NCBI GenBank assembly: GCA_025451075.1
Contig: JANWLA010000040.1
Coordinates: 1 to 56,141 of the forward strand
Reading direction: 5' to 3'
Length of the DNA: 56,141 nt
Origin: Nitrosotalea sp.
GTDB taxonomy: Archaea > Thermoproteota > Nitrososphaeria > Nitrososphaerales > Nitrosopumilaceae
Positions 33,577 to 43,064 of this stretch are shown here, in pieces. The translations under genes and the position numbers were made by a program. Each line of letters opens with the position of its first letter. Positions within the stretch are counted from its first letter, which is position 1. The notes beneath the pieces were generated by a model. The model was not told where the DNA came from, did no database searches, and worked only from the letters and a program-made list of their open reading frames with translations.

Positions 33577-34827
33577 TTGCCAATTGACACAGGAGACACA
33601 GCATGGATGCTAATCGCTTCCAGTCTTGTACTATTAATGATCCCAGCTTTGGGGTTATTTGAAGCAGGATTATTACGGCGAAAGAACACCGTTTCAATTT
33701 TCATGCAGATTTTCTTCGGGTTGGCGATTCTCAGTGTCATGTGGTTTACGTTCGGATTTAGTTTGTCATTTGGACCTGATACTGGAATGGGTCTTACCGG
33801 AAACATGGATTGGGTATTCCTCAAAAATGTCCCATATGATTCAGGTTTGCATTACGCCCCTACAATTCCTGGAGTTTTGTTTGCAAAATTCCAGATGATG
33901 TTTGCAGTCATCACACCTCTGCTGTTGACTGGTGCAATTGCAGAGAGAATGAAGTTTAGCGCATATGTTATTTTTATCGTAGCATGGAGTGCACTGATCT
34001 ACTATCCCCTAGTTCACTGGATATGGGGCGGCGGGTGGTTGGGACAAATGGGGGTAGTGGATTTTGCAGGGGGTATTGTCATACATACCAGTGCAGGCAT
34101 GGGCGCACTTGCGGCAGCTCTAGTCCTTGGAAGGAGACTAAACTATGGCCCATCCATTATGATTCCACACAGTATTCCAATTGCAGTTTTAGGTTCTTCA
34201 TTATTATGGCTAGGATGGTTTGGATTCAATGCAGGTAGTGCACTGGCATCAGGAAGTTTAGCTGGAAACACTATCATCAACACCCACATTGCATCATCAA
34301 TATCTGCACTGATTTGGGTAGGATTATCATGGATGCGCACAGGCAAACCAAGTGTCATTGCAGCAATCAACGGTGCAATTGCAGGACTTGCAGGCATCAC
34401 ACCGGCATCAGGATACATCAGTGTAGAGCATGCTTTTGTCCTAGGAATAGCAATTGGAATAGGGTCATACCTTGCAGTATTGTTCTTCAAAGAGCATCTC
34501 AAGATAGATGATGCACTAGATGTAAGCTCAGTCCACGGTGTTGCTGGAATAATTGGTTCACTTGGAATTGGAATATTTGCAAGCACATTGGTAAATCCAA
34601 ACGGCCCAAACGGACTATTGTTTGGACACCCACAACAATTACTCATCCAGGCCATGGGTGTTGGAGTTGCAGGGGTCATGGGCTTTTTTGGAACATTTGC
34701 AATCATGAAAGTAATAGACAAATTAATCGGGGTCAGAGTATCAGCCAAAGTAGAAGAGGCAGGTCTTGACATAGAAGAGCACGCAGAACGTGCATACTCT
34801 GATGAAGATGAGTTTGGCAAGATGTAG
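33577..34827 (+). CDS. amt: Ammonium transporter
   Basis: 416 aa with 11 expected helices. Conserved features include the ammonia-pore histidine region VIHTSAGMGALAAALVLGRR and a second histidine in SVHGVAGIIGS. The TTG start at 33577 is supported by a TATA box TTTATACT near 33546; the next ATG is 27 bp on. The C-tail is acidic (HAERAYSDEDEFGKM). It supplies ammonium, the energy source of ammonia oxidisers, and is divergent from a P-II gene. Confidence 0.94.
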   Translation: MPIDTGDTAWMLIASSLVLLMIPALGLFEAGLLRRKNTVSIFMQIFFGLAILSVMWFTFGFSLSFGPDTGMGLTGNMDWVFLKNVPYDSGLHYAPTIPGVLFAKFQMMFAVITPLLLTGAIAERMKFSAYVIFIVAWSALIYYPLVHWIWGGGWLGQMGVVDFAGGIVIHTSAGMGALAAALVLGRRLNYGPSIMIPHSIPIAVLGSSLLWLGWFGFNAGSALASGSLAGNTIINTHIASSISALIWVGLSWMRTGKPSVIAAINGAIAGLAGITPASGYISVEHAFVLGIAIGIGSYLAVLFFKEHLKIDDALDVSSVHGVAGIIGSLGIGIFASTLVNPNGPNGLLFGHPQQLLIQAMGVGVAGVMGFFGTFAIMKVIDKLIGVRVSAKVEEAGLDIEEHAERAYSDEDEFGKM

Positions 34828-34876
34828 AAAAACTATTGCAAATACTCCTTTACAAAAATATCGTGAAAAATTTATT

Positions 34877-36283
34877 CTAGACAGAAAGTTTTTTCCTTAG
34901 GATATCAAGTGTTGTTGCAGGGTCTGCCTTGCCTTTTGTTTTTCGCATTACTTTGCCAACAAGATAATTAATAGTGTCTGGATTTTGTTTTGCTTCTGCT
35001 ACTGCTTTTTCTTCTTCCTTGAACACCTCATCAATTATTTTTTCAATAGAACCTGCATCACTGACATGCCCCAAGTCAAGACTTGATATAACATCAGATA
35101 ATACTTTTCCAGTTTTTACCATTTCTTGTAGTGCAAGTTTTCCTGAATTTCTTGTGAGTTTGTTTTCAAGTATGGAATCTGCAAGATCAGAGATGTGCTT
35201 TGGCGTAATTTTTAATTCTAGTTTCTTTTCTCTGGTATCAGCAAAGCCCATCAAGTCAGTTGTAATAATATTTGACACCTCCTTGGCATTTTTCTCGTTG
35301 TGTGATTTATCAAACAAATCTGAATAGAACTTGTCAGAGGATAAAACATCAGCCACCTGGGTCGGCATACCATACTTTTTGATATACCTGTCCCTCCTTG
35401 CAACTATACTTTCAGGCATCTGTGTTTTTATTTGTTCAATGGACTTGTTTCCAATCAAAACAATTGGTATGTCTGCCTCTGGCAGGTATCTGTAATCTTG
35501 TTCCTCTTCTTTTGACCTTGATGATACCGTTATTCGTCTTGCATCATCCCAATGTCTTGTCTCTGCTAATACGGTGATTCCTCTTTCTACCAGACTCTGT
35601 TGCCTTGTAATTTCAAAGTGGAGTGCCTTTTCAACATCTCTGAAAGAGCCCACATTTTTTATTTCAACTCTGTTTCCGTCTCCTTCTGATATGTTTCCGT
35701 CTACCCTCATTGCACCCTCAAGATACGGGTCAGATACCCCAATATTTTCAACCAAATCTGCAAGCACATTCAAGAATACACGGACCTGTTTTGGGTTCTC
35801 AAAGTCTGGCTCTGTTACTATTTCAACAAGCGGCGTACCTGCCCTGTTGTAATCAACCAATGTGACCATTGTCTTCTCAGAAGTGCCTTCATAGACTAGC
35901 CTTCCAGGATCTTCTTCTAGCTGTATTCGTCTGATTCGAATTTCTTTTCCTTCAATCTCGATTTTTCCATCAGAACCTATGCTTGTAGGACCATACGCGT
36001 TATACTGTGTAATTTGAAAGTTTTTTGGCAGGTCAGGGTAAAAGTAATTCTTCCTGAAAAATCCAATTTTTTCAGGAATATTGCAACCCAGTGCAAGAGA
36101 TATCATTGTAGCTTTTTCCACTGCCTTTTTGTTTAGCATTGGAAGCGAACCGGGAAGACCTGCACAAACTGGGCATATGTTAGAGTTTGGCTCAAGGTTT
36201 CTGTATTCTGCTTTGCATGAACAAAATAGCTTGCTTGCAAGTTTTGTGAGTTGGCAGTGAATCTCTAATCCTATTTTTGTCAT
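34877..36283 (-). CDS. gatB: Aspartyl/glutamyl-tRNA amidotransferase subunit B
   Basis: 468 aa. The N-terminus GLEIHCQL, the zinc ligands in CSCKAEYRN and ICPVCAGLPGSLP, and the C-terminal YqeY-like tail are typical of GatB. With GatA/GatC it amidates misacylated Asp-tRNA(Asn) and Glu-tRNA(Gln). ATG 36283 overlaps the gatA stop by 4 bp (ATGA), so the genes are translationally coupled. Confidence 0.95.
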   Translation of the reverse strand: MTKIGLEIHCQLTKLASKLFCSCKAEYRNLEPNSNICPVCAGLPGSLPMLNKKAVEKATMISLALGCNIPEKIGFFRKNYFYPDLPKNFQITQYNAYGPTSIGSDGKIEIEGKEIRIRRIQLEEDPGRLVYEGTSEKTMVTLVDYNRAGTPLVEIVTEPDFENPKQVRVFLNVLADLVENIGVSDPYLEGAMRVDGNISEGDGNRVEIKNVGSFRDVEKALHFEITRQQSLVERGITVLAETRHWDDARRITVSSRSKEEEQDYRYLPEADIPIVLIGNKSIEQIKTQMPESIVARRDRYIKKYGMPTQVADVLSSDKFYSDLFDKSHNEKNAKEVSNIITTDLMGFADTREKKLELKITPKHISDLADSILENKLTRNSGKLALQEMVKTGKVLSDVISSLDLGHVSDAGSIEKIIDEVFKEEEKAVAEAKQNPDTINYLVGKVMRKTKGKADPATTLDILRKKLSV

Positions 36284-37731
36284 AGAGGCACCTCCGGAAG
36301 TTTTGATGTTTCTTGCAATGCATGAGCTGCCTGGAGCAGTTCTTTTTCTTGAAATGAGTTTGCAAACAACTGTATTCCAATTGGCAATCCAGAACTTGAC
36401 ATTGAAAATGGAACAGATATTGCTGGAATTCCAGACAAGTTTGCAGTGACAGTGTTGATGTCAGTAAGATAGAGTTTTAGAGGATCATCAATTTTTTCGC
36501 CGACCTTGAATGGTAAAATTGGCATTGTTGGAGATATCAGGTAATCTACCTTTCTGAATGCCTCATCAAGTTGTGCCTTTATCATCGTCCTAACTTTTTG
36601 GGCCTTTAGATAATATTTTCCATAATACCCTGCAGACAAGACAAATGCTCCAAGCAACATCCTTCTTGTTACCTCTGGTCCAAAATTGCTTCGCGCTTTT
36701 GAAACAAATGCCTTGAATTCATACCCTTCAGTACTAAAATCAAATCCATATCGTAAATTATCATATCGTGAAAGATTACTGCTTGCCTCTGCAGAAGCGA
36801 TTGTATAGTATGCGGCTACCGAATGATCCACAGCATCAAGAGATATTGGAATACATTCTGCTCCAAGATCCTGTAGTTTTAATATTGCTCTAGTTGTTGC
36901 AGATGCCACTTCTTTGTCTATTCCGTCCCCAACCATTTGTGAGATGATGCCAATCTTTTTACCAGAGATTCCAGCCTTTAGGTCCTTGACATAATCAACA
37001 CGACCATTGTTTACAGTAGTGTTGTCATGAGGGTCATGGCCAGATATGATATTTAGCAGAAATGCCACATCTTCAACAGTTTTTGCTACCGGGCCCACCT
37101 GCTCTATGCTGTTGGCATAAGAGACAAGGCCATACCTGCTTATGAGACCATAAGTTGGTTTTAGTCCAACTACAGAGCAAAAACTCGCAGGGCTTCGAAC
37201 AGAACCTCCAGTATCAGAGCCCAAAGATGCAAGACATTCAAGTGCAGCTACTGATGCCCCACTGCCACCTGATGAACCGCCTGGAACATACTCTGTATTC
37301 CACGGGTTTTTTGTAGGGCCAAAATAACTAAATTCAGTTGTAGAGCCCATTGCAAATTCATCAAGATTTACCTTGCCAATTATTATGGCATCTTCTGATT
37401 TTAGCCTAGATACCACGGTTGCGTCATATGGAGCAACAAAATTCTCAAGCATTTTAGAGGCACAGGTTGTTTTCAGCCCTACAGTGCAAATGTTATCTTT
37501 GATAGACAGTGGCATGCCAAAGCAGATGCCAGTTTTTTCTTTTGATTTTATTTTTTTGTCAATTGCTTTTGCTTGGTCAAGTACGTTTTGTGAATCAACA
37601 GTAATGAAAGCATGTATTTTTTCGTCGACTTTTTTTATCCTGTCTAATGTCTTTGCAACAAATTCTTCTACAGATATTGCCCCTTCTTTTGCCTGTGATG
37701 CAAATTCAGTGGCAGAAATTCCAAGATTCAT
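36280..37731 (-). CDS. gatA: Aspartyl/glutamyl-tRNA amidotransferase subunit A
   Basis: 483 aa. Amidase-signature catalytic residues: Lys in SIKDNICT near residue 75, the glycine-serine segment GGSSGGSGASVA near 155 and GSDTGGSVRSPA near 173, giving the Ser-cisSer-Lys triad. It releases ammonia from glutamine for GatB. It starts directly after the gatC stop. Confidence 0.96.
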   Translation of the reverse strand: MNLGISATEFASQAKEGAISVEEFVAKTLDRIKKVDEKIHAFITVDSQNVLDQAKAIDKKIKSKEKTGICFGMPLSIKDNICTVGLKTTCASKMLENFVAPYDATVVSRLKSEDAIIIGKVNLDEFAMGSTTEFSYFGPTKNPWNTEYVPGGSSGGSGASVAALECLASLGSDTGGSVRSPASFCSVVGLKPTYGLISRYGLVSYANSIEQVGPVAKTVEDVAFLLNIISGHDPHDNTTVNNGRVDYVKDLKAGISGKKIGIISQMVGDGIDKEVASATTRAILKLQDLGAECIPISLDAVDHSVAAYYTIASAEASSNLSRYDNLRYGFDFSTEGYEFKAFVSKARSNFGPEVTRRMLLGAFVLSAGYYGKYYLKAQKVRTMIKAQLDEAFRKVDYLISPTMPILPFKVGEKIDDPLKLYLTDINTVTANLSGIPAISVPFSMSSSGLPIGIQLFANSFQEKELLQAAHALQETSKLPEVPL

Positions 37732-37998
37732 TTAAACCATTTTTGGTGCACGGATGAAGTTATTTTGATCTTTTTTGAGATGCTCAATCAAAGAGTCTCC
37801 GTATGGTTCATGGATATCATCCCTGAGATTTTCAGATGCAACCTCCATTCTTAGGATATCATCAGAGTGAAAATCCACCTTGTCAAGGCTATCAAAATAA
37901 TTTAGAATCTGCTCTACTTGCTTGATGTATTTTTCTGGTTCTTTGAGTTCAACTTTGACCAAATCACCAAGATGTTCAATTTCTTTTCTTTCTACCAT
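37732..37998 (-). CDS. gatC: Aspartyl/glutamyl-tRNA amidotransferase subunit C
   Basis: 88 aa, usual for GatC, which stabilises GatA. It contains IEHLGDLVKVELKEPEK and EQILNYFDSLDKVD. It is 10 bp from the aspS stop and directly abuts gatA. Confidence 0.93.
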   Translation of the reverse strand: MVERKEIEHLGDLVKVELKEPEKYIKQVEQILNYFDSLDKVDFHSDDILRMEVASENLRDDIHEPYGDSLIEHLKKDQNNFIRAPKMV

Positions 37999-38008
37999 GC
38001 TATTTCAT

Positions 38009-39364
38009 CTACGGTGTAAGTCTATCAACGTCACGTGGATAAAACGTTGCATCTCTAATGTTTTCAGTACCTGTAAGGGCCATCATTAGCCTCTCAAGGC
38101 CTATACCGCATCCTGCGTGAGGTGGGACTCCATAATCAAAGACACGCAAGTGATAATCAAATGCATCAAGTTTAAAGCCCTTATTTTTCATCCGCTCTTC
38201 TAACTCCATTCTTTTTTCAATTCTGGTACTGCCAGAAGACAACTCGAGATCCCCGAACATCAAATCAAAAGATTCTGATATTTTTTGATCATCATTTTTG
38301 GCTTTGACATAGAATGGTTTTGGTGCAAGAGGCCAGTCCATTATGAAATAAAATCCACTGAGGTTTATTTTCTTTAATTGCGAAGGATATAGGTCGTCTC
38401 CCCATTTTGTTGTGGCCCCAGCTTTTTGCATGCGGTCAACCAATTCTGTATATGTATACTGGGGGATTTTTTCAGGAATTTCTGGAACTTTGTAATCTGT
38501 AGTTTTTATTGACTCGCAATAATCTTTGACTGTTTTAATGGAATTTTTAATCATGGTCTCCACATGCAACATGACATCATTATAATCCGAGAAAGCCTCC
38601 TCAATGTCTATTGAGATTGCTTCAGAAAGATGTCTGTTGGTTCTAGATGCTTCAGCTCTAAATATGGGGGCAATTTCAAAAATTTTCTCAAAACTTAGTG
38701 TTAGCTGTTCCTTGTAAAGCTGAGGGCTTTGGGCAAGAAATGCCTCCTTGTTATAGTAAAATATCGGAAACAGTGCTGCACCTCCCTCTGTTGCAGTTGC
38801 AATCATCTTTGGCGTGTTTACTTCAAGAAATTCTTTTTCATAAAGATAATCACGAATCGATTTGAGAACTAGGCTTCGCATCTTAAAGATGTGCTGCAAA
38901 ACATTTCTACGAAGATCAATTGCCCGCAGTTCTAATCTGGTATCAATATTTGGTACAGTCTTTGTTTGCCATTGAAATGGCGCAATCTTTTCAACAATTG
39001 AAAATACGCGCAGCTCACTTGGTGATATCTCAACTCCACGTGGTGCCTTTGCAGACGGTTTTACAACACCTTTTACTGCAATGGTTGATTGTTCTTTTAG
39101 TTTAACCAGGCTCTCTTTGATCTCATCTGGACATACTCCGGCTTTGGCAGTAATCTGCATCTGTCCCTCTTTATCATTTAATAATACAAATACCAGATTT
39201 CCATGATCTCGTACACTTGAAATCCATCCCATTACAACAACTTCTTTTCCGTCCATGGATGGATCAAGTTGATTAGAATAGATGGTCCTACGCCAGTCTC
39301 CAAGTTCTGTACCTATCATGGTTTCATCAAATGTGTTTTTGTTAGTGTTAATTTGTGTTACCAT
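38009..39364 (-). CDS. aspS: Aspartyl-tRNA synthetase, probably non-discriminating
   Basis: 451 aa, class II. The N-terminal anticodon-binding OB domain (GWISSVRDHGNLVFVLLND), motif 2 (FRAEASRTNRHLSEA) and motif 3 (GIGLERLMMALTG) are visible. Its operon position with gatCAB suggests that it also charges tRNA-Asn for the amidotransferase. ATG 39364. Confidence 0.95.
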   Translation of the reverse strand: MVTQINTNKNTFDETMIGTELGDWRRTIYSNQLDPSMDGKEVVVMGWISSVRDHGNLVFVLLNDKEGQMQITAKAGVCPDEIKESLVKLKEQSTIAVKGVVKPSAKAPRGVEISPSELRVFSIVEKIAPFQWQTKTVPNIDTRLELRAIDLRRNVLQHIFKMRSLVLKSIRDYLYEKEFLEVNTPKMIATATEGGAALFPIFYYNKEAFLAQSPQLYKEQLTLSFEKIFEIAPIFRAEASRTNRHLSEAISIDIEEAFSDYNDVMLHVETMIKNSIKTVKDYCESIKTTDYKVPEIPEKIPQYTYTELVDRMQKAGATTKWGDDLYPSQLKKINLSGFYFIMDWPLAPKPFYVKAKNDDQKISESFDLMFGDLELSSGSTRIEKRMELEERMKNKGFKLDAFDYHLRVFDYGVPPHAGCGIGLERLMMALTGTENIRDATFYPRDVDRLTP

Positions 39365-39415
39365 CCAAGGGCCAGTTAAGAATAATGATAAATATTTGAT
39401 TATGAAAATATAATC

Positions 39416-39580
39416 ATGGGATTTTTAAACAAAGTTAAAGACATGGTGCAAAAAGATGCAGAAAAAGGCGTAGACCTTGGAAAAAAAGGCATTGAAAAAG
39501 GTACAGAATTAGGAGTCAAAGGATTCCAAGGTGCCAAAGAGTCTGCAAGAAAAGGCTATGAAAAAGCAATGAAAGAGTAA
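39416..39580 (+). CDS. 54-aa LEA-like repeat protein
   Basis: ATG 39416, TAA 39578. The sequence repeats Lys-Gly-(x)-Glu units (DAEKGVDLGKKGIEKG, then AKESARKGYEK), an amphipathic helix as in LEA or CsbD-like stress proteins. It lies between divergent aspS and the rlmN gene. A TATA-like AATATTTG near 39391 lies about 25 bp upstream. Confidence 0.65.
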   Translation: MGFLNKVKDMVQKDAEKGVDLGKKGIEKGTELGVKGFQGAKESARKGYEKAMKE

Positions 39581-39642
39581 AGATTCCAAAAATTACAGAA
39601 GAGTCATATTTTCATGAAAATATAACTAGAAGATATCCAAAG

Positions 39643-40707
39643 ATGATTAACCTTTATCGAGTTTTGCCAGAAGAGATGGATGATCTTGTAGTTAAGATTG
39701 GTCAGCCACGATACAGAGCAGAGCAGCTACTTCACGCATTGTATCATGAATCGCCAATGAAAATGTCAGATTTACATCAAATCCCGTCTGCCATGCGAGA
39801 CGCACTTGTTACAGAAGGATATACGATAGGTTCTGAAAGTGAAGTCCATCGAGTTGTCAGTGAAGACGGTCACACTACAAAGATGCTTCTCAAATTCAAT
39901 GATCAAACCCTCATTGAGACAGTTCTCATGCAATATGGACCATCACAGGATAAGACACATCCACGGTCAACAGTTTGTGTCTCAACACAAGTTGGTTGTC
40001 CAATGGGTTGCGTATTTTGTGCTACAGGCCAGATGGGTTTTGAAAAAAATCTAAAAGCTGAAGAGATTGTTTCCCAAGTTCTACATTTTGCGCGAATTTT
40101 ACGCCAAAGAGAAGAGCATGTCACAAATCTTGTTTTCATGGGCATGGGAGAACCGCTTGCAAATTATGATGAGACAGTAAGAGCTGTTAGATTGCTAACA
40201 CATCCCCGTGCATTTGGATTAGGACAGCGAAGTATTACAATTTCTACTGTTGGAGTCATCTCTGGAATAGACCGTCTTGCAGATGAAGATCTTCAAGTCA
40301 AGCTTGCAATCTCACTTCATGCACCAAATGATGAGTTACGCAAACGGCTTGTTCCAACTGCAGGACCACATTCAGTTGAAGATTTGATCAATGCGGCAAA
40401 ACGCTATTTCAAAAAGACTGGGCGCCGTGTCACTTTTGAGTATGCGTTAATTGACGGCATCAACGATTCCACAAAAGTTGCAACAGAATTGGCATACATT
40501 CTAAAGGGCAACGGTGCACATGTGAATCTAATTCCAATGAATCCCACTGCCGGAGGATTCAATCGCCCCGCTAGGAAAAAAGTGCTAGCATTTCAGCAAA
40601 TACTTCGTAATGGGGATGTAAATTGCACAGTACGTGTTGAAAAGGGAGTTGAGATCTCAGCAGCTTGCGGTCAGCTACGAACAGACATGGTAGAAAAGAT
40701 CCAATAA
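39643..40707 (+). CDS. rlmN: RlmN-type radical SAM RNA methyltransferase
   Basis: 354 aa. The radical SAM cluster is C119, C123 and C126 (GCPMGCVFCATG), and the catalytic cysteine of the RlmN/Cfr mechanism is near residue 342 (EISAACGQL), with a RlmN-like N-terminal helical domain. It methylates an adenine C2 in 23S rRNA and perhaps tRNA in bacteria. Arginine codons here include more CGN than neighbouring genes by eye, so bacterial origin by transfer is possible. Confidence 0.93.
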   Translation: MINLYRVLPEEMDDLVVKIGQPRYRAEQLLHALYHESPMKMSDLHQIPSAMRDALVTEGYTIGSESEVHRVVSEDGHTTKMLLKFNDQTLIETVLMQYGPSQDKTHPRSTVCVSTQVGCPMGCVFCATGQMGFEKNLKAEEIVSQVLHFARILRQREEHVTNLVFMGMGEPLANYDETVRAVRLLTHPRAFGLGQRSITISTVGVISGIDRLADEDLQVKLAISLHAPNDELRKRLVPTAGPHSVEDLINAAKRYFKKTGRRVTFEYALIDGINDSTKVATELAYILKGNGAHVNLIPMNPTAGGFNRPARKKVLAFQQILRNGDVNCTVRVEKGVEISAACGQLRTDMVEKIQ

Positions 40708-40801
40708 CAGGCATAATTTCACCTAGTCAACGCACAGGCAGAAAATATTATAAAAGTGCAAACTGGAAACCTCTAAATTAAAATGAACTCAAGTTACACA
40801 T

Positions 40802-41017
40802 ATGGGTCTAACAAGTCGTGAAAAGACAATAATAATTACATCTCACCTAGTTTCGCTTTATTCAGAAATGATTGAGCAGGGAAAGATCTCCCAAAATCAA
40901 TCAGTCATAGATTTTTTGATGAAGAATATTCCTCAGGAATACAAGTCAGACTTGTCCATAGACTTGATCGATGATGTGTTTAGTTTTATCTCAAGCAGAC
41001 CCATGGAACTTTCATAA
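40802..41017 (+). CDS. Hypothetical helical protein (71 aa)
   Basis: ATG 40802; a TATA-like ATTATAAAAG lies near 40750. Helical and acidic, no motif recognised. It ends 24 bp before purP on the same strand, so they may be co-transcribed. Confidence 0.65.
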   Translation: MGLTSREKTIIITSHLVSLYSEMIEQGKISQNQSVIDFLMKNIPQEYKSDLSIDLIDDVFSFISSRPMELS

Positions 41018-41041
41018 ACCCCTGAAAGGAGATTACATGAT

Positions 41042-42067
41042 ATGACTTCAATTGCCACCCTTGGTTCACATTGCGCACTTCAAGTACTCAAAGGGGCAAA
41101 AGATGAAGGTTTCAAAACCATACTAGTATGTGAGAAAAAACGCGAAAGGCTTTATCGAAGATTTCAGTTCATAGATGAGTTTGTACTTGTTGATTCGTTC
41201 AAGGAGGTAATGGACCAAAGATGTGTAGAAATTCTCAAAGAAAATAATGCAGTCATCATACCGCATGGTACTCTGATAGCTCAGATGAGCTCATCAGAGA
41301 TTGAATCAATCAAGACGCCAATTTTTGGAAACAAGTGGATTCTCAGATGGGAATCAGATAGGAACATGAAAGAAAAACTCATGGTAGAATCAAAATTAAA
41401 GATTCCAAGATCTTTACAGAGTCCAAGCGATATCAAGGGATTGACAATTGCAAAAAGACATGGTGCTGCCGGAGGCAAGGGGTATTTTCTTGCAACAAAT
41501 GAAGAAGACTATATGAAAAAAAGAGACAAGTTGGTAAGAGAGGGAATAATCAAAGGGGACCAAGACTTGTATTTGCAAGAATATGCTTTGGGCGTATCTG
41601 CATATTTACAATATTTCTACTCTGAACTAAGCGGAGAGTTGGAATTTTTTGGCGTTGATAGAAGATATGAATCAGACATAGACGGATTGGGAAGAATTCC
41701 AGCACAAGAACAAATTGACGTGGACTTGATACCGTCGTTTAATGTAGTAGGTAACAGCCCCCTAGTTTTACGTGAATCTCTGCTCGAAGAGGTCTATTCT
41801 ATGGGAGAAAGATTTGTAGAAGCTGCAAAAAGACTTGTTGCCCCAGGCATGACTGGGCCTTTCTGCCTAGAAGGAGTTTATGATGAAAACGGTAAATTTA
41901 CTACGTTTGAGTTTTCTGCAAGAATAGTGGCAGGTACAAACCTCTACGTCGATGGCTCGCCATACTCATCATTGATTTTTGACGAGCCCATGAGCATGGG
42001 AAGAAGAATCGCTCGTGAGATAAAGAATGCAGACAGCAAAAATAGCCTATCAAAGATAGTTACGTGA
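41042..42067 (+). CDS. purP: FAICAR synthetase PurP
   Basis: 341 aa. Archaeal PurP is an ATP-grasp enzyme that makes FAICAR from AICAR, formate and ATP, replacing PurH's formyl transfer. Visible are the N-terminal SHCALQVLKGAKDEGF, the ATP-grasp GAAGGKGYFL and the C-terminal FEFSARIVAGTNLYVDG. ATG 41042. It is well conserved in thaumarchaea and separate from other pur genes here. Confidence 0.9.
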   Translation: MTSIATLGSHCALQVLKGAKDEGFKTILVCEKKRERLYRRFQFIDEFVLVDSFKEVMDQRCVEILKENNAVIIPHGTLIAQMSSSEIESIKTPIFGNKWILRWESDRNMKEKLMVESKLKIPRSLQSPSDIKGLTIAKRHGAAGGKGYFLATNEEDYMKKRDKLVREGIIKGDQDLYLQEYALGVSAYLQYFYSELSGELEFFGVDRRYESDIDGLGRIPAQEQIDVDLIPSFNVVGNSPLVLRESLLEEVYSMGERFVEAAKRLVAPGMTGPFCLEGVYDENGKFTTFEFSARIVAGTNLYVDGSPYSSLIFDEPMSMGRRIAREIKNADSKNSLSKIVT

Positions 42068-42110
42068 TATTTTACTTTCTGGCAAAGTATAATCTGTGAA
42101 TTTAATAAAA

Positions 42111-42959
42111 TTATGCGCCGCCAAGTGTCACAATAAGATCAGTGACAAAACCGGCACACAGACCCACAAAGAGCCCAACCATCAACACATTATTTGTGGT
42201 CTGTTTTCGTCCAGCATTATACATGAGCATTGATACATAGATGAGCGCACCTCCGGCCATTGATAAAAACAAAATGTATGCCACATCAGATATCCACAGA
42301 CTGCCTAACATTGTACCTACAAATGTTGGGCCACCGCCAATCAACCCCACCTTTGCCAAGAATTTTGCATTTGGTTTTTTTAATATTCCAGTAAGCGGGC
42401 CTGCAATGCCAAACCCTTCAGTGGTATTATGTGCACCAAATCCTATTATCAGTATGATTGCAAGACCAATCTCTCCGGCTACATAAGACTGGCCAATTGC
42501 AAGACCTTCGCTGAAATTATGTGCTCCAATTCCTATTGCAATCATCATTGCAAGTTTGTATGCATTTGCTTCATGGAATAATCTATGTAGATGATCATCG
42601 CCTTCTTTGAGATTGTCAAGTGATAATATTTGTGGGAAACTCTTTGACATGAGTTTTGTTTCATATAGCACCAACCCGAGCAGACCTATTGCAATACCAC
42701 CAAACAATGCAAGAAGATCAATTGCGGCAGTTTCAATCGAGCCCTTTCCAGCAGATGCGTTTGTTGCAGCAGTTGATGCAGTCTCCCAACCATGACTGAA
42801 GACATCAATTATTAGAAATACCAAAATTCCAAGTGCAAATGCGTTGAGGAATCCCTTCCTTTTTGGACTGAGATTTTGCAATACTGCAACTGGAAGACCC
42901 AGAAATATCGTAAAGCCGGCAATTGCTCCGAGCAACAAGAGCTGCCAGTAGTCAATCAT
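42111..42959 (-). CDS. ZIP-family metal transporter
   Basis: 282 aa with 8 helices. The ZIP signature is repeated: GIGAHNFSEGLAIG and GFGAHNTTEGFGIAG, both with His/Glu metal ligands. It imports Zn2+ or Fe2+. The start is 9 bp from a TTAG-N6-CTAA palindrome, so it likely belongs to the same metal regulon as the Nramp gene. Divergent from the winged-helix regulator. Confidence 0.92.
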   Translation of the reverse strand: MIDYWQLLLLGAIAGFTIFLGLPVAVLQNLSPKRKGFLNAFALGILVFLIIDVFSHGWETASTAATNASAGKGSIETAAIDLLALFGGIAIGLLGLVLYETKLMSKSFPQILSLDNLKEGDDHLHRLFHEANAYKLAMMIAIGIGAHNFSEGLAIGQSYVAGEIGLAIILIIGFGAHNTTEGFGIAGPLTGILKKPNAKFLAKVGLIGGGPTFVGTMLGSLWISDVAYILFLSMAGGALIYVSMLMYNAGRKQTTNNVLMVGLFVGLCAGFVTDLIVTLGGA

Positions 42960-42967
42960 TGATCAAA

Positions 42968-43053
42968 TTAGGACTAGCTAACTTATTTAAATCACTGACT
43001 AGTTCTAGATTTTTAGAACAGCTCACTCTGTTTAAATAGTTAGGCTTGCCTAA
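42968..43053. promoter_or_regulatory. Divergent promoter with two TTAG-N6-CTAA operators
   Basis: TTAGGACTAGCTAA (42968-42981) lies between the ZIP TATA box (minus strand, about 42982-42992) and the ZIP start. TTAGGCTTGCCTAA (43040-43053) directly follows a TATA box TTTAAATAG (43031-43039) ahead of the regulator. The second site is a perfect dyad close to DtxR/IdeR consensus. Binding at either would block transcription initiation. Confidence 0.7.
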
Positions 43054-43064
43054 TTCAAAAAATA

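Noticed and set aside
34143-34820. 225-aa frame on the minus strand under amt
   Set aside because: It is the antisense of the Amt coding region, with a Pro/Ser-rich composition typical of shadow frames.
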